Positions 1 to 6,267 of a stretch of 6,406 bases of DNA are shown in pieces (positions within the stretch are counted from its first letter, which is position 1; every line of letters starts with the position of its first letter). Origin of the DNA: Candidatus Omnitrophota bacterium. Lineage in GTDB: Bacteria; Omnitrophota; Koll11; Gygaellales; Profunditerraquicolaceae. The position numbers and the translations under genes were made by a program. The stretch lies in contig JAPLLP010000224.1 in NCBI GenBank assembly GCA_026387515.1, positions 1 to 6,406 of the forward strand, in the 5' to 3' direction. The notes under the pieces were generated by a model, which was not told the origin of the DNA, did not search any database, and worked only from the letters and a program-made list of their open reading frames with translations.

Positions 1-775
1 CGTGGCCCAGGAGCTCCTGGACACTGCGCAGGTCTGCACCATGATTTAAGAGGTGTGTGGCAAATGAATGCCTTAAGGTATGCGGGGAAACCCCCACTTT
101 TATGCTGGCCAGGCGCAGGTATTTAGCCACTATCCATCTTACGCCCCTATCGGTAATACGCCTTCCGTTCTTGTTCAGGAATACGGTATCCGTCTCTTTG
201 TTCCTTTTTTCCAGATACTTCCTTATCGCCTTAATCGCGCATTCCCCAATGGGCACGATGCGTTCTTTCTTGCCCTTGCCCATGACCTTGACCACGCCGC
301 TGATAAAATCCACATCCTGCAGGCTTAAAGCCACCAGCTCCGAGATGCGTATCCCCGTAGAATAGAAGGTCTCCAGTATCGCTTTATCCCGTAAGGAACG
401 TTCATCCTCGGAAACAACCGAATCGATCAATCTATTTACCTCTTCTTCGGTCAAAAACTGCGGCAGGTGCTTATCTAACTTGGGGCTGGAAAGGCTAGAT
501 ATAGGATTATTCTTAAGATAGCCCTCGCGGACCAGGAATTTGAAAAAACTTCTCAGCGCCGAGAGGTGCCGGGCGATGCTCCTCGAACTTTCGTTTTTTT
601 GCTTTACCTGCGCCAGATATTTCCTTAAGCAGAGGTAATCGACTTTTTCAAGCGTGCCTTCTCCTAAAAATTTGGCGAAATTCTCCAGGTCCAGCCGGTA
701 ATTCAATATGGTATGCGGGGAATAATTTCTTTCGATCTCCAGATACCGGATAAATTTCTCGATATACCGTTGCAT
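1..775 (-). CDS. xerC: Tyrosine recombinase XerC (partial, 3' end off window)
   Basis: Site-specific tyrosine recombinase that, with XerD, resolves chromosome dimers at dif in the cytoplasm. Reading from the ATG at 775-773 gives 258 complete codons before the left edge; the family is about 295-300 residues, so roughly 40 are missing. Residues 1-85 form the SAM-like core-binding domain (start MQRYIEKFIRYLEIERNYSP). The catalytic domain from about 105 shows Arg143 in STGIRISEL, Lys167 in GKGKKERIVP, His232 and Arg235 in PHTLRHSFATHL, and His258 in LLGH. Their spacing matches E. coli XerD (R148, K172, H244, R247, H270). The nucleophilic Tyr, expected about nine residues later, is outside the window. 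The ATG overlaps the topA stop by one base (TGATG) and has no clear Shine-Dalgarno, suggesting translational coupling. XerC is preferred over XerD because of the topA neighbour; the sequence alone does not separate them. Confidence 0.93.
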   Translation of the reverse strand, partial: MQRYIEKFIRYLEIERNYSPHTILNYRLDLENFAKFLGEGTLEKVDYLCLRKYLAQVKQKNESSRSIARHLSALRSFFKFLVREGYLKNNPISSLSSPKLDKHLPQFLTEEEVNRLIDSVVSEDERSLRDKAILETFYSTGIRISELVALSLQDVDFISGVVKVMGKGKKERIVPIGECAIKAIRKYLEKRNKETDTVFLNKNGRRITDRGVRWIVAKYLRLASIKVGVSPHTLRHSFATHLLNHGADLRSVQELLGH

Positions 776-2769
776 CAGGCGCTATCTTTGGGTTCTTCGG
801 AAGGCCCCTCCTGCGGCAGGGCCTTGGCGGTAAATGTACACTTGGGATAATTTGAACAGCCATAAAAGAAGCCGCGCCGGGAACGGCGTTCTACCAGATT
901 GCCTCCGCATCCGGGGCGAGGACACTTGACCCCCGTAGAGATAGACTTTGAGTTTTTGCATTCCGGATACGCGGAACAACTTAAAAATTTTCCTTTTCTA
1001 CCCCATTTTTCGATCATGGGCTTGCCGCACTTATCACATATTTCATTGGTAGTGACGATTTCCTTTTTTATGTGGGTCTGGGCAAAATCCAGGCTTTCCT
1101 TAAAAGGGACGTAAAAATCATTTAACACTTCCAGCCGCTTAACCTCCCCCTCCTCGACACCGTCAAGCTCCTCTTCCATCTGGGCGGTGAACTTCACATC
1201 CAGGATTTTCGGGAAATATTCCACCAGCAAGTCGCAAACCTTTATCCCCAATTCCGTTGGGAAAAAATAACCCTTTTGCCTGCGCACATAGTCTCTTAAG
1301 TTTAAGGTATAGATAATAGGCGCGTAGGTGGAAGGCCGGCCAATCCCTTCTTCTTCCAGGGCCTTGACCAGCGAACTATCCGAATATCTCGGAGGCGACT
1401 TGGTAAAGTGCTGTGACGGATCTAAGTTCAACAACTCCAGGACCTCATCCTTTTCCAGTTCCGGCAGGACCTTCTTAGCATCCTCGCCGTTATTGTTTTT
1501 GTCATAGAGAACGGTAAAACCGTCAAAAATAACCTTGCTGCCGGAGGCGCCAAAAAGATAATTCCCCGCCTCAATGTCAACCGTAGTCACCAGATACCTT
1601 GCCGGCATCATCTGGCTGGCCACAAACCGCCGGTATATCAATTCGTACAATTTGTATTGCTCCGGGCTTAAAAATTGCTCGAGGCCCTCCGGAGGCTGAG
1701 AAACCGACGACGGCCGGATAGCCTCGTGGGCCTCCTGAGCCAGTTTTTTGACTTTATAGACATTGGGCGTCTCGGGAAGATAATCCTTGCCGAATTTCTC
1801 TGCGATAAAACCTCTTACCTCTTTAATTGCCTCTGGCGCCACGTGCGTGGAATCCGTGCGCATGTAGGTTATTAAACCTACCGGGGCATCCTGTCCTATA
1901 TCTACGCCTTCATAAAGCTGCTGGGCAATGATCATGGTCTTGGTGGCATTAAACCTTAGGCGGTTAAAGGACTCCTGCTGCAAGGTGCTGGTAATAAAAG
2001 GCGGATCGGGATAACGGCTCTTCTCTTTCTTACTTACCTCCGAAACCCGGAACTCCTTGGTCTTTATGTCACTGGCTAATTTATCCGCTTCTTCCTTAGT
2101 CTTTATCTCCGCTTTTTTACCCTCGATCTTCTCAAGCTCTGCGGTAAAAGACGTAGTTTCCTGCCCGGCCTTGCGCAGCAAGGCATGAATCTCCCAATAT
2201 TCCTGCGGTATAAAAGCCCGGATCTGACGCTCTCTTTCCACAACCAGGCGTAAAGCCACAGACTGCACCCTGCCGGCGCTTAAGCCCCGCACGATCTTCT
2301 TCCAAAGTAACGGGCTTAAGAAATAACCCACTATCCTATCAAGTATCCTGCGGGTGCCTTGCGCCTCTACCATATTCGCGTCAAATTCGCGCGCCTTACT
2401 AAAGGCTTCTTTTACCGCCGAAGAGGTAATCTCATGAAAAACCACCCGGTGCACCTTCTGTTTCTTGAATAACCTGTCTTTGAGGTGCCAACCAATGGCC
2501 TCGCCTTCGCGGTCAGGGTCAGTAGCTATATAAATAGTATCTTTACCCTTAGCCTCTTTCTTCAGAGAAGCGAGTATTTTATTCCTTCCGGAGATAACCA
2601 CATAGGTAGGCTTAAAATTCTCTTCGATTTCTACGCCCAGCGACTTGGCGGGAAGGTCTATGAGATGCCCCATGGATGAAACCACCGTAAAACCCTTACC
2701 CAGTATCTTGCTGATGGTCTTGGCCTTGGTAGGCGACTCAACTATGACTAAACTATTCTTTTTAGGCAT
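775..2769 (-). CDS. topA: DNA topoisomerase I (type IA)
   Basis: Type IA topoisomerase that relaxes negative supercoils by transient single-strand cleavage, 664 residues. The N-terminal TOPRIM domain (about 6-115) has Glu11 in VIVESPTKAKTI and the acidic triad D84/D86/E88 in ATDPDREGE. The central gate domains carry SAGRVQSVALRLVVERE (164-180), the active-site tyrosine Tyr302 in TYMRTDST with Arg304, the EAHEAIRP motif (347-353) and the LEEEGIGRPSTYAPII motif (471-486). The C-terminus has two four-cysteine zinc ribbons, C578/C581/C598/C604 and C616/C621/C638/C644, and ends in an acidic, proline-rich tail. It is shorter than E. coli TopA (865 residues) because it has fewer C-terminal modules, which is common in other phyla. 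The ATG at 2769 is supported by AAGGAG five bases upstream. It overlaps the end of dprA by 8 nt and abuts xerC. All catalytic residues are present, so it should be active. Confidence 0.98.
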   Translation of the reverse strand: MPKKNSLVIVESPTKAKTISKILGKGFTVVSSMGHLIDLPAKSLGVEIEENFKPTYVVISGRNKILASLKKEAKGKDTIYIATDPDREGEAIGWHLKDRLFKKQKVHRVVFHEITSSAVKEAFSKAREFDANMVEAQGTRRILDRIVGYFLSPLLWKKIVRGLSAGRVQSVALRLVVERERQIRAFIPQEYWEIHALLRKAGQETTSFTAELEKIEGKKAEIKTKEEADKLASDIKTKEFRVSEVSKKEKSRYPDPPFITSTLQQESFNRLRFNATKTMIIAQQLYEGVDIGQDAPVGLITYMRTDSTHVAPEAIKEVRGFIAEKFGKDYLPETPNVYKVKKLAQEAHEAIRPSSVSQPPEGLEQFLSPEQYKLYELIYRRFVASQMMPARYLVTTVDIEAGNYLFGASGSKVIFDGFTVLYDKNNNGEDAKKVLPELEKDEVLELLNLDPSQHFTKSPPRYSDSSLVKALEEEGIGRPSTYAPIIYTLNLRDYVRRQKGYFFPTELGIKVCDLLVEYFPKILDVKFTAQMEEELDGVEEGEVKRLEVLNDFYVPFKESLDFAQTHIKKEIVTTNEICDKCGKPMIEKWGRKGKFLSCSAYPECKNSKSISTGVKCPRPGCGGNLVERRSRRGFFYGCSNYPKCTFTAKALPQEGPSEEPKDSA

Positions 2770-3232
2770 GAGAACTCCTTGAGTATGTCCCGTAACTATT
2801 CGTGATCAAATCCTGCATCTCTAACCTCAAAAGTATATCAGAAATGCGAGGAATTTCCATATTTGTTTTTTCCACAAGCTCATCCAGCGTAAGCGGTTCA
2901 TCTTTAATTAAGGTATAAATTTGCTCATTCTCCGGAGAAACAACAGACTGGGGCTTTGGTTGGATGAGCACAGGCACCATATCTTCAAATATATCTTCGG
3001 GTTGAGTCACCAACCTTGCCCCTTGTTTGATCAGGCTATTAGTCCCAAAAGATGTCTGAGAGTTGATCTCTCCGGGCAAGGCGAACACCTCCCTGCCCTG
3101 CTCCAGCGCGAAATCCGCGGTGATCAACGCTCCGCTATTCCTGGCTGCCTCAACCACAACCACACCTAAGCTCAATCCGCTGATCACGCGGTTACGCCGA
3201 GGAAAATTCTGCCTCAGCGGCCGGGTATCCAT
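2762..3232 (-). CDS. dprA: DprA C-terminal part (possible restart ORF)
   Basis: This is the first in-frame ATG after the premature stop, 24 codons downstream of it, giving 156 residues. It carries QNFPRRNRVISGLSLG and the VVVEAARNSGALITA segment of the SMF core, the ALPGEINSQTSFGTNSLIKQGA segment, and the C-terminal winged helix (about residues 104-148 of this piece). No Shine-Dalgarno precedes the ATG (the upstream bases read GAATTCCCT), so efficient reinitiation is doubtful. Homology to DprA continues upstream of this ATG to the stop codon itself, so the ATG is an ordinary internal Met and not an evolved start. The final codons overlap the topA start by 8 nt. Confidence 0.6.
   Translation of the reverse strand: MDTRPLRQNFPRRNRVISGLSLGVVVVEAARNSGALITADFALEQGREVFALPGEINSQTSFGTNSLIKQGARLVTQPEDIFEDMVPVLIQPKPQSVVSPENEQIYTLIKDEPLTLDELVEKTNMEIPRISDILLRLEMQDLITNSYGTYSRSSHA
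2775..2780 (-). promoter_or_regulatory. Ribosome binding site of topA
   Basis: On the minus strand AAGGAG lies five bases before the topA ATG (2769). It is the strongest Shine-Dalgarno in the window and fixes the topA start. It lies inside the last codons of dprA, so topA can be translated independently of whether ribosomes finish dprA. This matters because dprA carries a premature stop. Confidence 0.85.
2784..2797. repeat. 14-base repeat, copy 1 (dprA 3' end)
   Basis: The plus strand reads TATGTCCCGTAACT, identical to 3898-3911 in the end of aroK. Here it encodes part of NSYGTYS near the DprA C-terminus, just upstream of the topA ribosome binding site. No second palindrome arm is seen at this copy. 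Confidence 0.5.
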
Positions 3233-3304
3233 AGGGAATTCAGAAATTACCGCCCCGGAGCGCGCAATCTCTTCGGACAGCTCTTTATTCTCCGGAGGAT
3301 AGAT

Positions 3305-3307
3305 TTA
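3305..3307 (-). other. In-frame TAA stop inside dprA (codon 177)
   Basis: Minus-strand bases read GGT TTT TCT TAA ATC TAT CCT CCG. The conserved DprA motif GSG(L)xxIYPPEN runs straight through the TAA with no gap. TAA ends other genes here (aroK, dprA itself, spoVG), so the codon is not reassigned. One base change from AAA, CAA, GAA, TAT, TAC, TTA or TCA would create it. Confidence 0.95.
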
Positions 3308-3835
3308 AGAAAAACCACTGCCCATAACAGCTATGGTCCGGCCTCCTGCCCTTAAGGCGCCTCGATGGGCGTGGGTATCCACGCCTCGCGCCATCCCGGA
3401 AACAATGGTTATGCCTCTTAAAGACAAATCTGAACCGAATTTCTCCGCGCAGCTAATGCCGTAATAGGAGGCGCGGCGCGAACCCACTATGCTGATGCTA
3501 AACTTATCCCGGGGCAAAAAATTCCCCTTTACATAGAGTACGATCGGCGGATCCGGGATATTTTTAAGATTCTCCGGATATTCACTGTCAAGCTGAGTCA
3601 AAATTTTTAAGCCATTTTTTCTGGCAAGGATAAATTCTTTTTCTATATCCTGCGCTTTGAGGTTTTTGATACTGGCGGCGATCTTTTTTCCTATGCCGCT
3701 TGAGGCCATCAATTTATCTTCCGGGGCGCTTAAGATATTTTCCGGAGAACCAAAAACCTCAAGCAATTTCCCCAGGCGTATGCTGCCGATATCCAAAACC
3801 GTATTCAGACCTACCAGGGCTTCTAGCCGATTCAT
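3305..3835 (-). CDS. dprA: DprA N-terminal part (up to the premature stop)
   Basis: This is the 176-residue product made if the internal TAA is obeyed. It holds the N-terminal helical/HhH region and the first half of the Rossmann-like core, ending in IAVMGSGFS. It lacks the second half of the core and the winged helix, so normal DprA activity is unlikely. ATG at 3835 is chosen as the start. An in-frame TTG two codons earlier (3841) is possible, but the weak AGAG upstream sits about 10 bases from the ATG and only four from the TTG, and starting MNRLEALVGLN fits the family. The gap to the aroK stop is 47 bases and contains half of a hairpin. Confidence 0.75.
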   Translation of the reverse strand: MNRLEALVGLNTVLDIGSIRLGKLLEVFGSPENILSAPEDKLMASSGIGKKIAASIKNLKAQDIEKEFILARKNGLKILTQLDSEYPENLKNIPDPPIVLYVKGNFLPRDKFSISIVGSRRASYYGISCAEKFGSDLSLRGITIVSGMARGVDTHAHRGALRAGGRTIAVMGSGFS

Positions 3836-3853
3836 AAGCAAAATACTCTATGG

Positions 3854-3906
3854 CGGGACACATCTCTATTCAATGCTAACTATTAGCTCTGACGAGATAT
3901 GTCCCG
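3854..3906 (-). repeat. Palindrome/RNA hairpin over the aroK-dprA junction
   Basis: On the minus strand CGGGACATATCTC (3906-3894) pairs over 13 bp with GAGATGTGTCCCG (3866-3854), using one G-U wobble. The 27-base loop holds the aroK stop codon and a second small hairpin, GCTAA-TAG-TTAGC (3887-3875). The 5' arm is the end of the aroK coding sequence (residues Arg169 to Arg173). No U-run follows, so it is not a typical intrinsic terminator. It may be a REP-like palindrome that landed at the gene end, or an mRNA structure affecting dprA translation, since its 3' arm ends 18 bases before the dprA ATG. Confidence 0.65.
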
Positions 3907-4410
3907 TAACTTATGGCGTAACTTAATAATTTTTTCTACTACCTGGCTCACGGAAATTCTGGAGGTATCAATACAGGTATCAGCCAAGGCATAATACGGG
4001 GCGCGCAGCTTAAGCAAAAATTCTATCTTTTCTTTTGGCTGGGCTACATTAAGTAATGGCCTCTGGGCAGACCCGGAGGTCCTCTTTAAGATCACATCCG
4101 CAGATGCCTTTAAGCAGATGATCCTGCCGGTTTCTTTCATGATATCGATATTTCCCTTATCCAGGACAATACCTCCGCCGCAGGAAACAACGAACTTTTT
4201 TTCTTTGGCTATCTCTTTTAAGGCCTGTTTTTCTATGCGGCGGAAATGCGCCTCCCCCTCCTTGGCAAAGATGTCTTTAACCAACCTCTTTTCCCTTAAT
4301 TCAATCAATTCATCCAGGTCCACAAACTGCCATTTCTTTTTTTTGGCCAGCTCACGGCCGACCATGGTCTTTCCCGTACCCATAAAACCCACCAAGTAAA
4401 TATTGCTCAT
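3883..4410 (-). CDS. aroK: Shikimate kinase
   Basis: Phosphorylates shikimate at the 3-hydroxyl with ATP, the fifth step of the chorismate pathway, in the cytoplasm. The 175 residues match the family. Walker A is GFMGTGKT (8-15, Lys14). The DLD motif (31-33) and Arg57 in FRRIE bind shikimate and Mg. CGGG (77-80) is the glycine-rich shikimate-binding loop. Arg117 in QRPLL is the lid arginine, and Arg136 in LRAPYY contacts shikimate phosphate. The ATG at 4410 follows AGGAAGG by five bases and overlaps the stop of the upstream TPR gene as ATGA. The last ten or so residues are encoded by a small tandem repeat (KLRH, KLRD) and by one arm of a palindrome that continues past the stop, so this tail is probably a late addition with no catalytic role. 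An A8 run sits at codons 23-25. All catalytic residues are intact. Confidence 0.97.
   Translation of the reverse strand: MSNIYLVGFMGTGKTMVGRELAKKKKWQFVDLDELIELREKRLVKDIFAKEGEAHFRRIEKQALKEIAKEKKFVVSCGGGIVLDKGNIDIMKETGRIICLKASADVILKRTSGSAQRPLLNVAQPKEKIEFLLKLRAPYYALADTCIDTSRISVSQVVEKIIKLRHKLRDISRQS
3898..3911. repeat. 14-base repeat, copy 2 (aroK 3' end)
   Basis: Identical to 2784-2797. This copy forms most of one arm of the palindrome at 3854-3906 and codes for the end of AroK. Its edge overlaps a 9-base tandem repeat, CGTAACTTA at 3905-3913 and 3917-3925, which produces the KLRH/KLRD pattern in the protein. Confidence 0.5.
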
Positions 4411-6206
4411 TTTTGCCTTCCTGAAACTTGCCTAAGTTCCTCTAAAAATTTCGCCGGAATATTCCAGCCTGACTTTTGCGCCATATACACATTATCCCAG
4501 GCCAGGGCATATTGCTGCTGTTTTAGATATGCGCGCGCCCGGTAATAGTATACGGAGGATAACGATGGATCCATCCCTAACGCCTTGTCATAATCGGAGA
4601 ACCCCAGGTCAAACCTGCCTATCTCGCAATAAGAAGCGCCGCGGTTCCTATAATATATCGGTTGGCCGGGGTCAATTTGGATTGCCTGGGTAAAATCAAG
4701 GATCGCCTGATCGTGCTTACCCTCGGCGGCATAAATAGACGCCCGGTTATTGTAAGCCGGCGCATACCGGGGATTGATCTTGATCGCCTCGTCGTAATCC
4801 GAGATCGCCGCGTCAAGCTTTCCCTGATCCTGATAAATAATGCCCCGGTTGGCATAGGCGTAAAAATTATACCCGATTTCTATTGCCTTGCCATAATCGG
4901 AGATAGCCGAAGTTACATCACCCGTGCTTTGATATGCCGCGGCGCGGTTAGTGTAGGCTACGGTTGAATAAGGATATTTATCGATTACGTCACTCCACAA
5001 AGTAACGGTATCCTTCCATACGCGCACCCTTGCCTGGGCCAAAGAAAACAACACCCCCGCCACCATAAAAGATAAGCACAACAGACCTACTCTTAAGATA
5101 TTATTTTGTTTAAATTTTTTATAATAAAGCCAAAAAAAGCCTTCGGCCACAAGGTAAAATATCCCTATTGAGGGTATATAGGTATAACGGTCGGCTGCGA
5201 AGAATGCGCCTGTAGGCACCAGCTGCAAGACAGGCAAAAGCCCAAAGAAAAAAAACATGCTTCCAAATGGTATCTTCCTGGTATATCTTGCCGAAACCAA
5301 TACTACTGCTGCGACACCGATTAATATTAACGGCGAAAGCAAAAATTTCAGCGGCAGCGCACCGCCGATCTCAGGAGGTAAGGGATACATGCAAGATAAC
5401 TTAAAGGGAAAAAACAATTTGCCTAAATAAAACGGCACTCCGTAGGCGGCCAAAAGCAGGCCTTGCAGGCTTAAGGTGCGGCCCGCGTAAAAAATCGAAC
5501 TATAGTACGCCTTCATGGTGATCGCCGACATAACCAGGGTTACTATAAGAAAAGGTATTTTCTCTTTAAAAAGGCCTGCGTCAAATCTCCTTTTTTCTAA
5601 AAAATCGAAGGCGAACAACAGGAATAGAAAATTGATGGCCATGGGCTTAATCAGGAAGCTTACGATGATCACCGCCAGGGAAAAGAAGTAGTATTTGCCC
5701 GCGCGGCGCTTCACATAATATTGATAAAAAATCAAGCTGGCTAAAAAGAATACCGCATAAAGCACATCTTTCCTTTCATATGCCCAGGCAACCGATTCCA
5801 CGTGCATCGGATGCACGCCAAACAGGAACGCGGTTAAAAAAGAAACCCCGGATTTTCCGGTAAGTAGAAATATCAACCAGAAAACCAGCACGCAACTTAC
5901 CAGATGTAATATCAGGTTAGTAATATGGTAGGCTGCGGGATTTAGGCCGAAAAAATGATACTCAATGGCAAAGGATAAAAGTACTAACGGTTTATAATAG
6001 ATGTCGCCGTGGAAAGAAGAAAATATATTTACTATATTCTTAGGGGTAAGCTGGCGTATCAATAAATTATCCGTGATATACATATCGTCGTCCCACAAGA
6101 CAAACCCGTTCTTGAAGACAGGCAGATACACCATAAAAGTCGCCGCAAGAATTACAACCAGCAGCGAAAATATCAAAAGTTTACTTTTTTTAGATGCCAC
6201 TATCAT
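4407..6206 (-). CDS. TMTC-like membrane glycosyltransferase with C-terminal TPR repeats
   Basis: 599-residue polytopic membrane protein. About eleven to thirteen hydrophobic segments run from residue 10 to about 390, followed by about five TPR units (about 413-582) with the usual 34-residue spacing (for example YANRGIIYQDQGKLDAAISD). The first loop has an acidic WDDD motif (38-41), as in GT-C enzymes. HPMHVESVAWAYERKD (132-147) resembles the conserved segment of eukaryotic TMTC O-mannosyltransferases and their bacterial relatives. AADRYTYIPSIG (337-348) lies before the last helices. Positive charges at the N-terminus, 166-171, 205-216 and 363-367 place those loops in the cytoplasm and the WDDD loop and TPR domain outside. 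By analogy it transfers a sugar from a lipid carrier to a protein or glycan at the outer face; the substrate is unknown. The ATG at 6206 lacks a clear Shine-Dalgarno; GTG two codons on is an alternative. Its stop overlaps aroK as ATGA. Confidence 0.85.
   Translation of the reverse strand: MIVASKKSKLLIFSLLVVILAATFMVYLPVFKNGFVLWDDDMYITDNLLIRQLTPKNIVNIFSSFHGDIYYKPLVLLSFAIEYHFFGLNPAAYHITNLILHLVSCVLVFWLIFLLTGKSGVSFLTAFLFGVHPMHVESVAWAYERKDVLYAVFFLASLIFYQYYVKRRAGKYYFFSLAVIIVSFLIKPMAINFLFLLFAFDFLEKRRFDAGLFKEKIPFLIVTLVMSAITMKAYYSSIFYAGRTLSLQGLLLAAYGVPFYLGKLFFPFKLSCMYPLPPEIGGALPLKFLLSPLILIGVAAVVLVSARYTRKIPFGSMFFFFGLLPVLQLVPTGAFFAADRYTYIPSIGIFYLVAEGFFWLYYKKFKQNNILRVGLLCLSFMVAGVLFSLAQARVRVWKDTVTLWSDVIDKYPYSTVAYTNRAAAYQSTGDVTSAISDYGKAIEIGYNFYAYANRGIIYQDQGKLDAAISDYDEAIKINPRYAPAYNNRASIYAAEGKHDQAILDFTQAIQIDPGQPIYYRNRGASYCEIGRFDLGFSDYDKALGMDPSLSSVYYYRARAYLKQQQYALAWDNVYMAQKSGWNIPAKFLEELRQVSGRQK
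4416..4422 (-). promoter_or_regulatory. Ribosome binding site of aroK
   Basis: Minus-strand AGGAAGG lies five bases before the aroK ATG at 4410 and inside the last codons of the TPR gene. Together with the ATGA overlap it supports this start and coupled translation. Confidence 0.75.
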
Positions 6207-6226
6207 AATCGCTGAAATTAAATGAG

Positions 6227-6262
6227 GGGACGGCCCCCTATTATTGCATAAGGAACCGTCCC
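6227..6262 (-). terminator. Hairpin between spoVG and the TPR gene
   Basis: Minus-strand GGGACGGTTCCTTAT (6262-6248) and ATAGGGGGCCGTCCC (6241-6227) form a 15-bp stem with a 6-base loop, counting three G-U pairs. It starts six bases after the spoVG stop. The following bases (CTCATTTAATTT) are only weakly U-rich, so it could be a leaky terminator, a 3'-end stabiliser or a REP-like element. The G-U pairs become A-C mismatches on the other strand, which fits a function in minus-strand RNA. Confidence 0.55.
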
Positions 6263-6267
6263 TGCCT

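Larger units (their letters stand above)
2762..3835 (-). pseudogene. dprA: DNA processing protein DprA, interrupted by one in-frame TAA
   Basis: DprA (Smf) binds incoming single-stranded DNA and loads RecA during transformation; it is also widespread in bacteria not known to be transformable. Read through, the frame has 357 codons before its terminal TAA, which is normal family length. Order: N-terminal helical region with a helix-hairpin-helix (SSGIGKKIAAS, 45-55), Rossmann-like SMF core (about 112-285) with IVGSRRAS, VSGMARGVDTHAHRGAL and QNFPRRNRVISGLSLG, and a C-terminal winged helix (about 305-349). Codon 177 (bases 3307-3305) is TAA. It falls where relatives read GSGLDxIYPPEN; here it reads GSGFS-stop-IYPPEN. 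The frame is the same on both sides, so this is a nonsense substitution and not an indel. No other lesion is visible. It may be a recent pseudogene, a sequencing or assembly error, or a readthrough site; the first two are more likely. Confidence 0.85.

Noticed and set aside
57..365. Open frames on the plus strand across 57-365
   Set aside because: They lie wholly antisense to xerC, whose minus-strand frame shows all expected tyrosine recombinase motifs. No independent start signal or recognisable protein is seen.
1..775. xerC as a phage or integron integrase marking a mobile element
   Set aside because: Its overlap with topA and the dprA-topA-xerC order mark it as the housekeeping chromosome-dimer recombinase. 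No attachment site or phage gene is in view.
3305..3307. Stop-codon reassignment to explain the dprA TAA
   Set aside because: TAA ends aroK, dprA and spoVG here, and TGA ends topA and the TPR gene, with each following gene starting at the expected overlap. The standard code fits.
3232..3320. Programmed frameshift at the GGTTTTTCTTAAA stretch in dprA
   Set aside because: The DprA frame is identical before and after the TAA, so a single +1 or -1 shift would leave the correct frame. There are no matching take-off and landing codons for ribosome hopping.
4336..4344. A AAA AAG slippery heptamer at AroK codons 23-25
   Set aside because: It is in the correct phase for -1 frameshifting, but the shifted frame ends at a stop within about nine codons and no downstream stimulatory structure was found. 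It is most simply a run of lysine codons.
4619..4967. Overlapping open frames on both strands within the TPR region
   Set aside because: They follow the repeated codon pattern of the TPR coding sequence in other frames, giving Arg-rich low-complexity products. The TPR frame explains the region.
6207..6267. A promoter for the TPR gene in the spacer after spoVG
   Set aside because: AT-rich bits such as GCAATAAT resemble a -10 box, but there is no -35 box at proper spacing and the bases are part of the hairpin.
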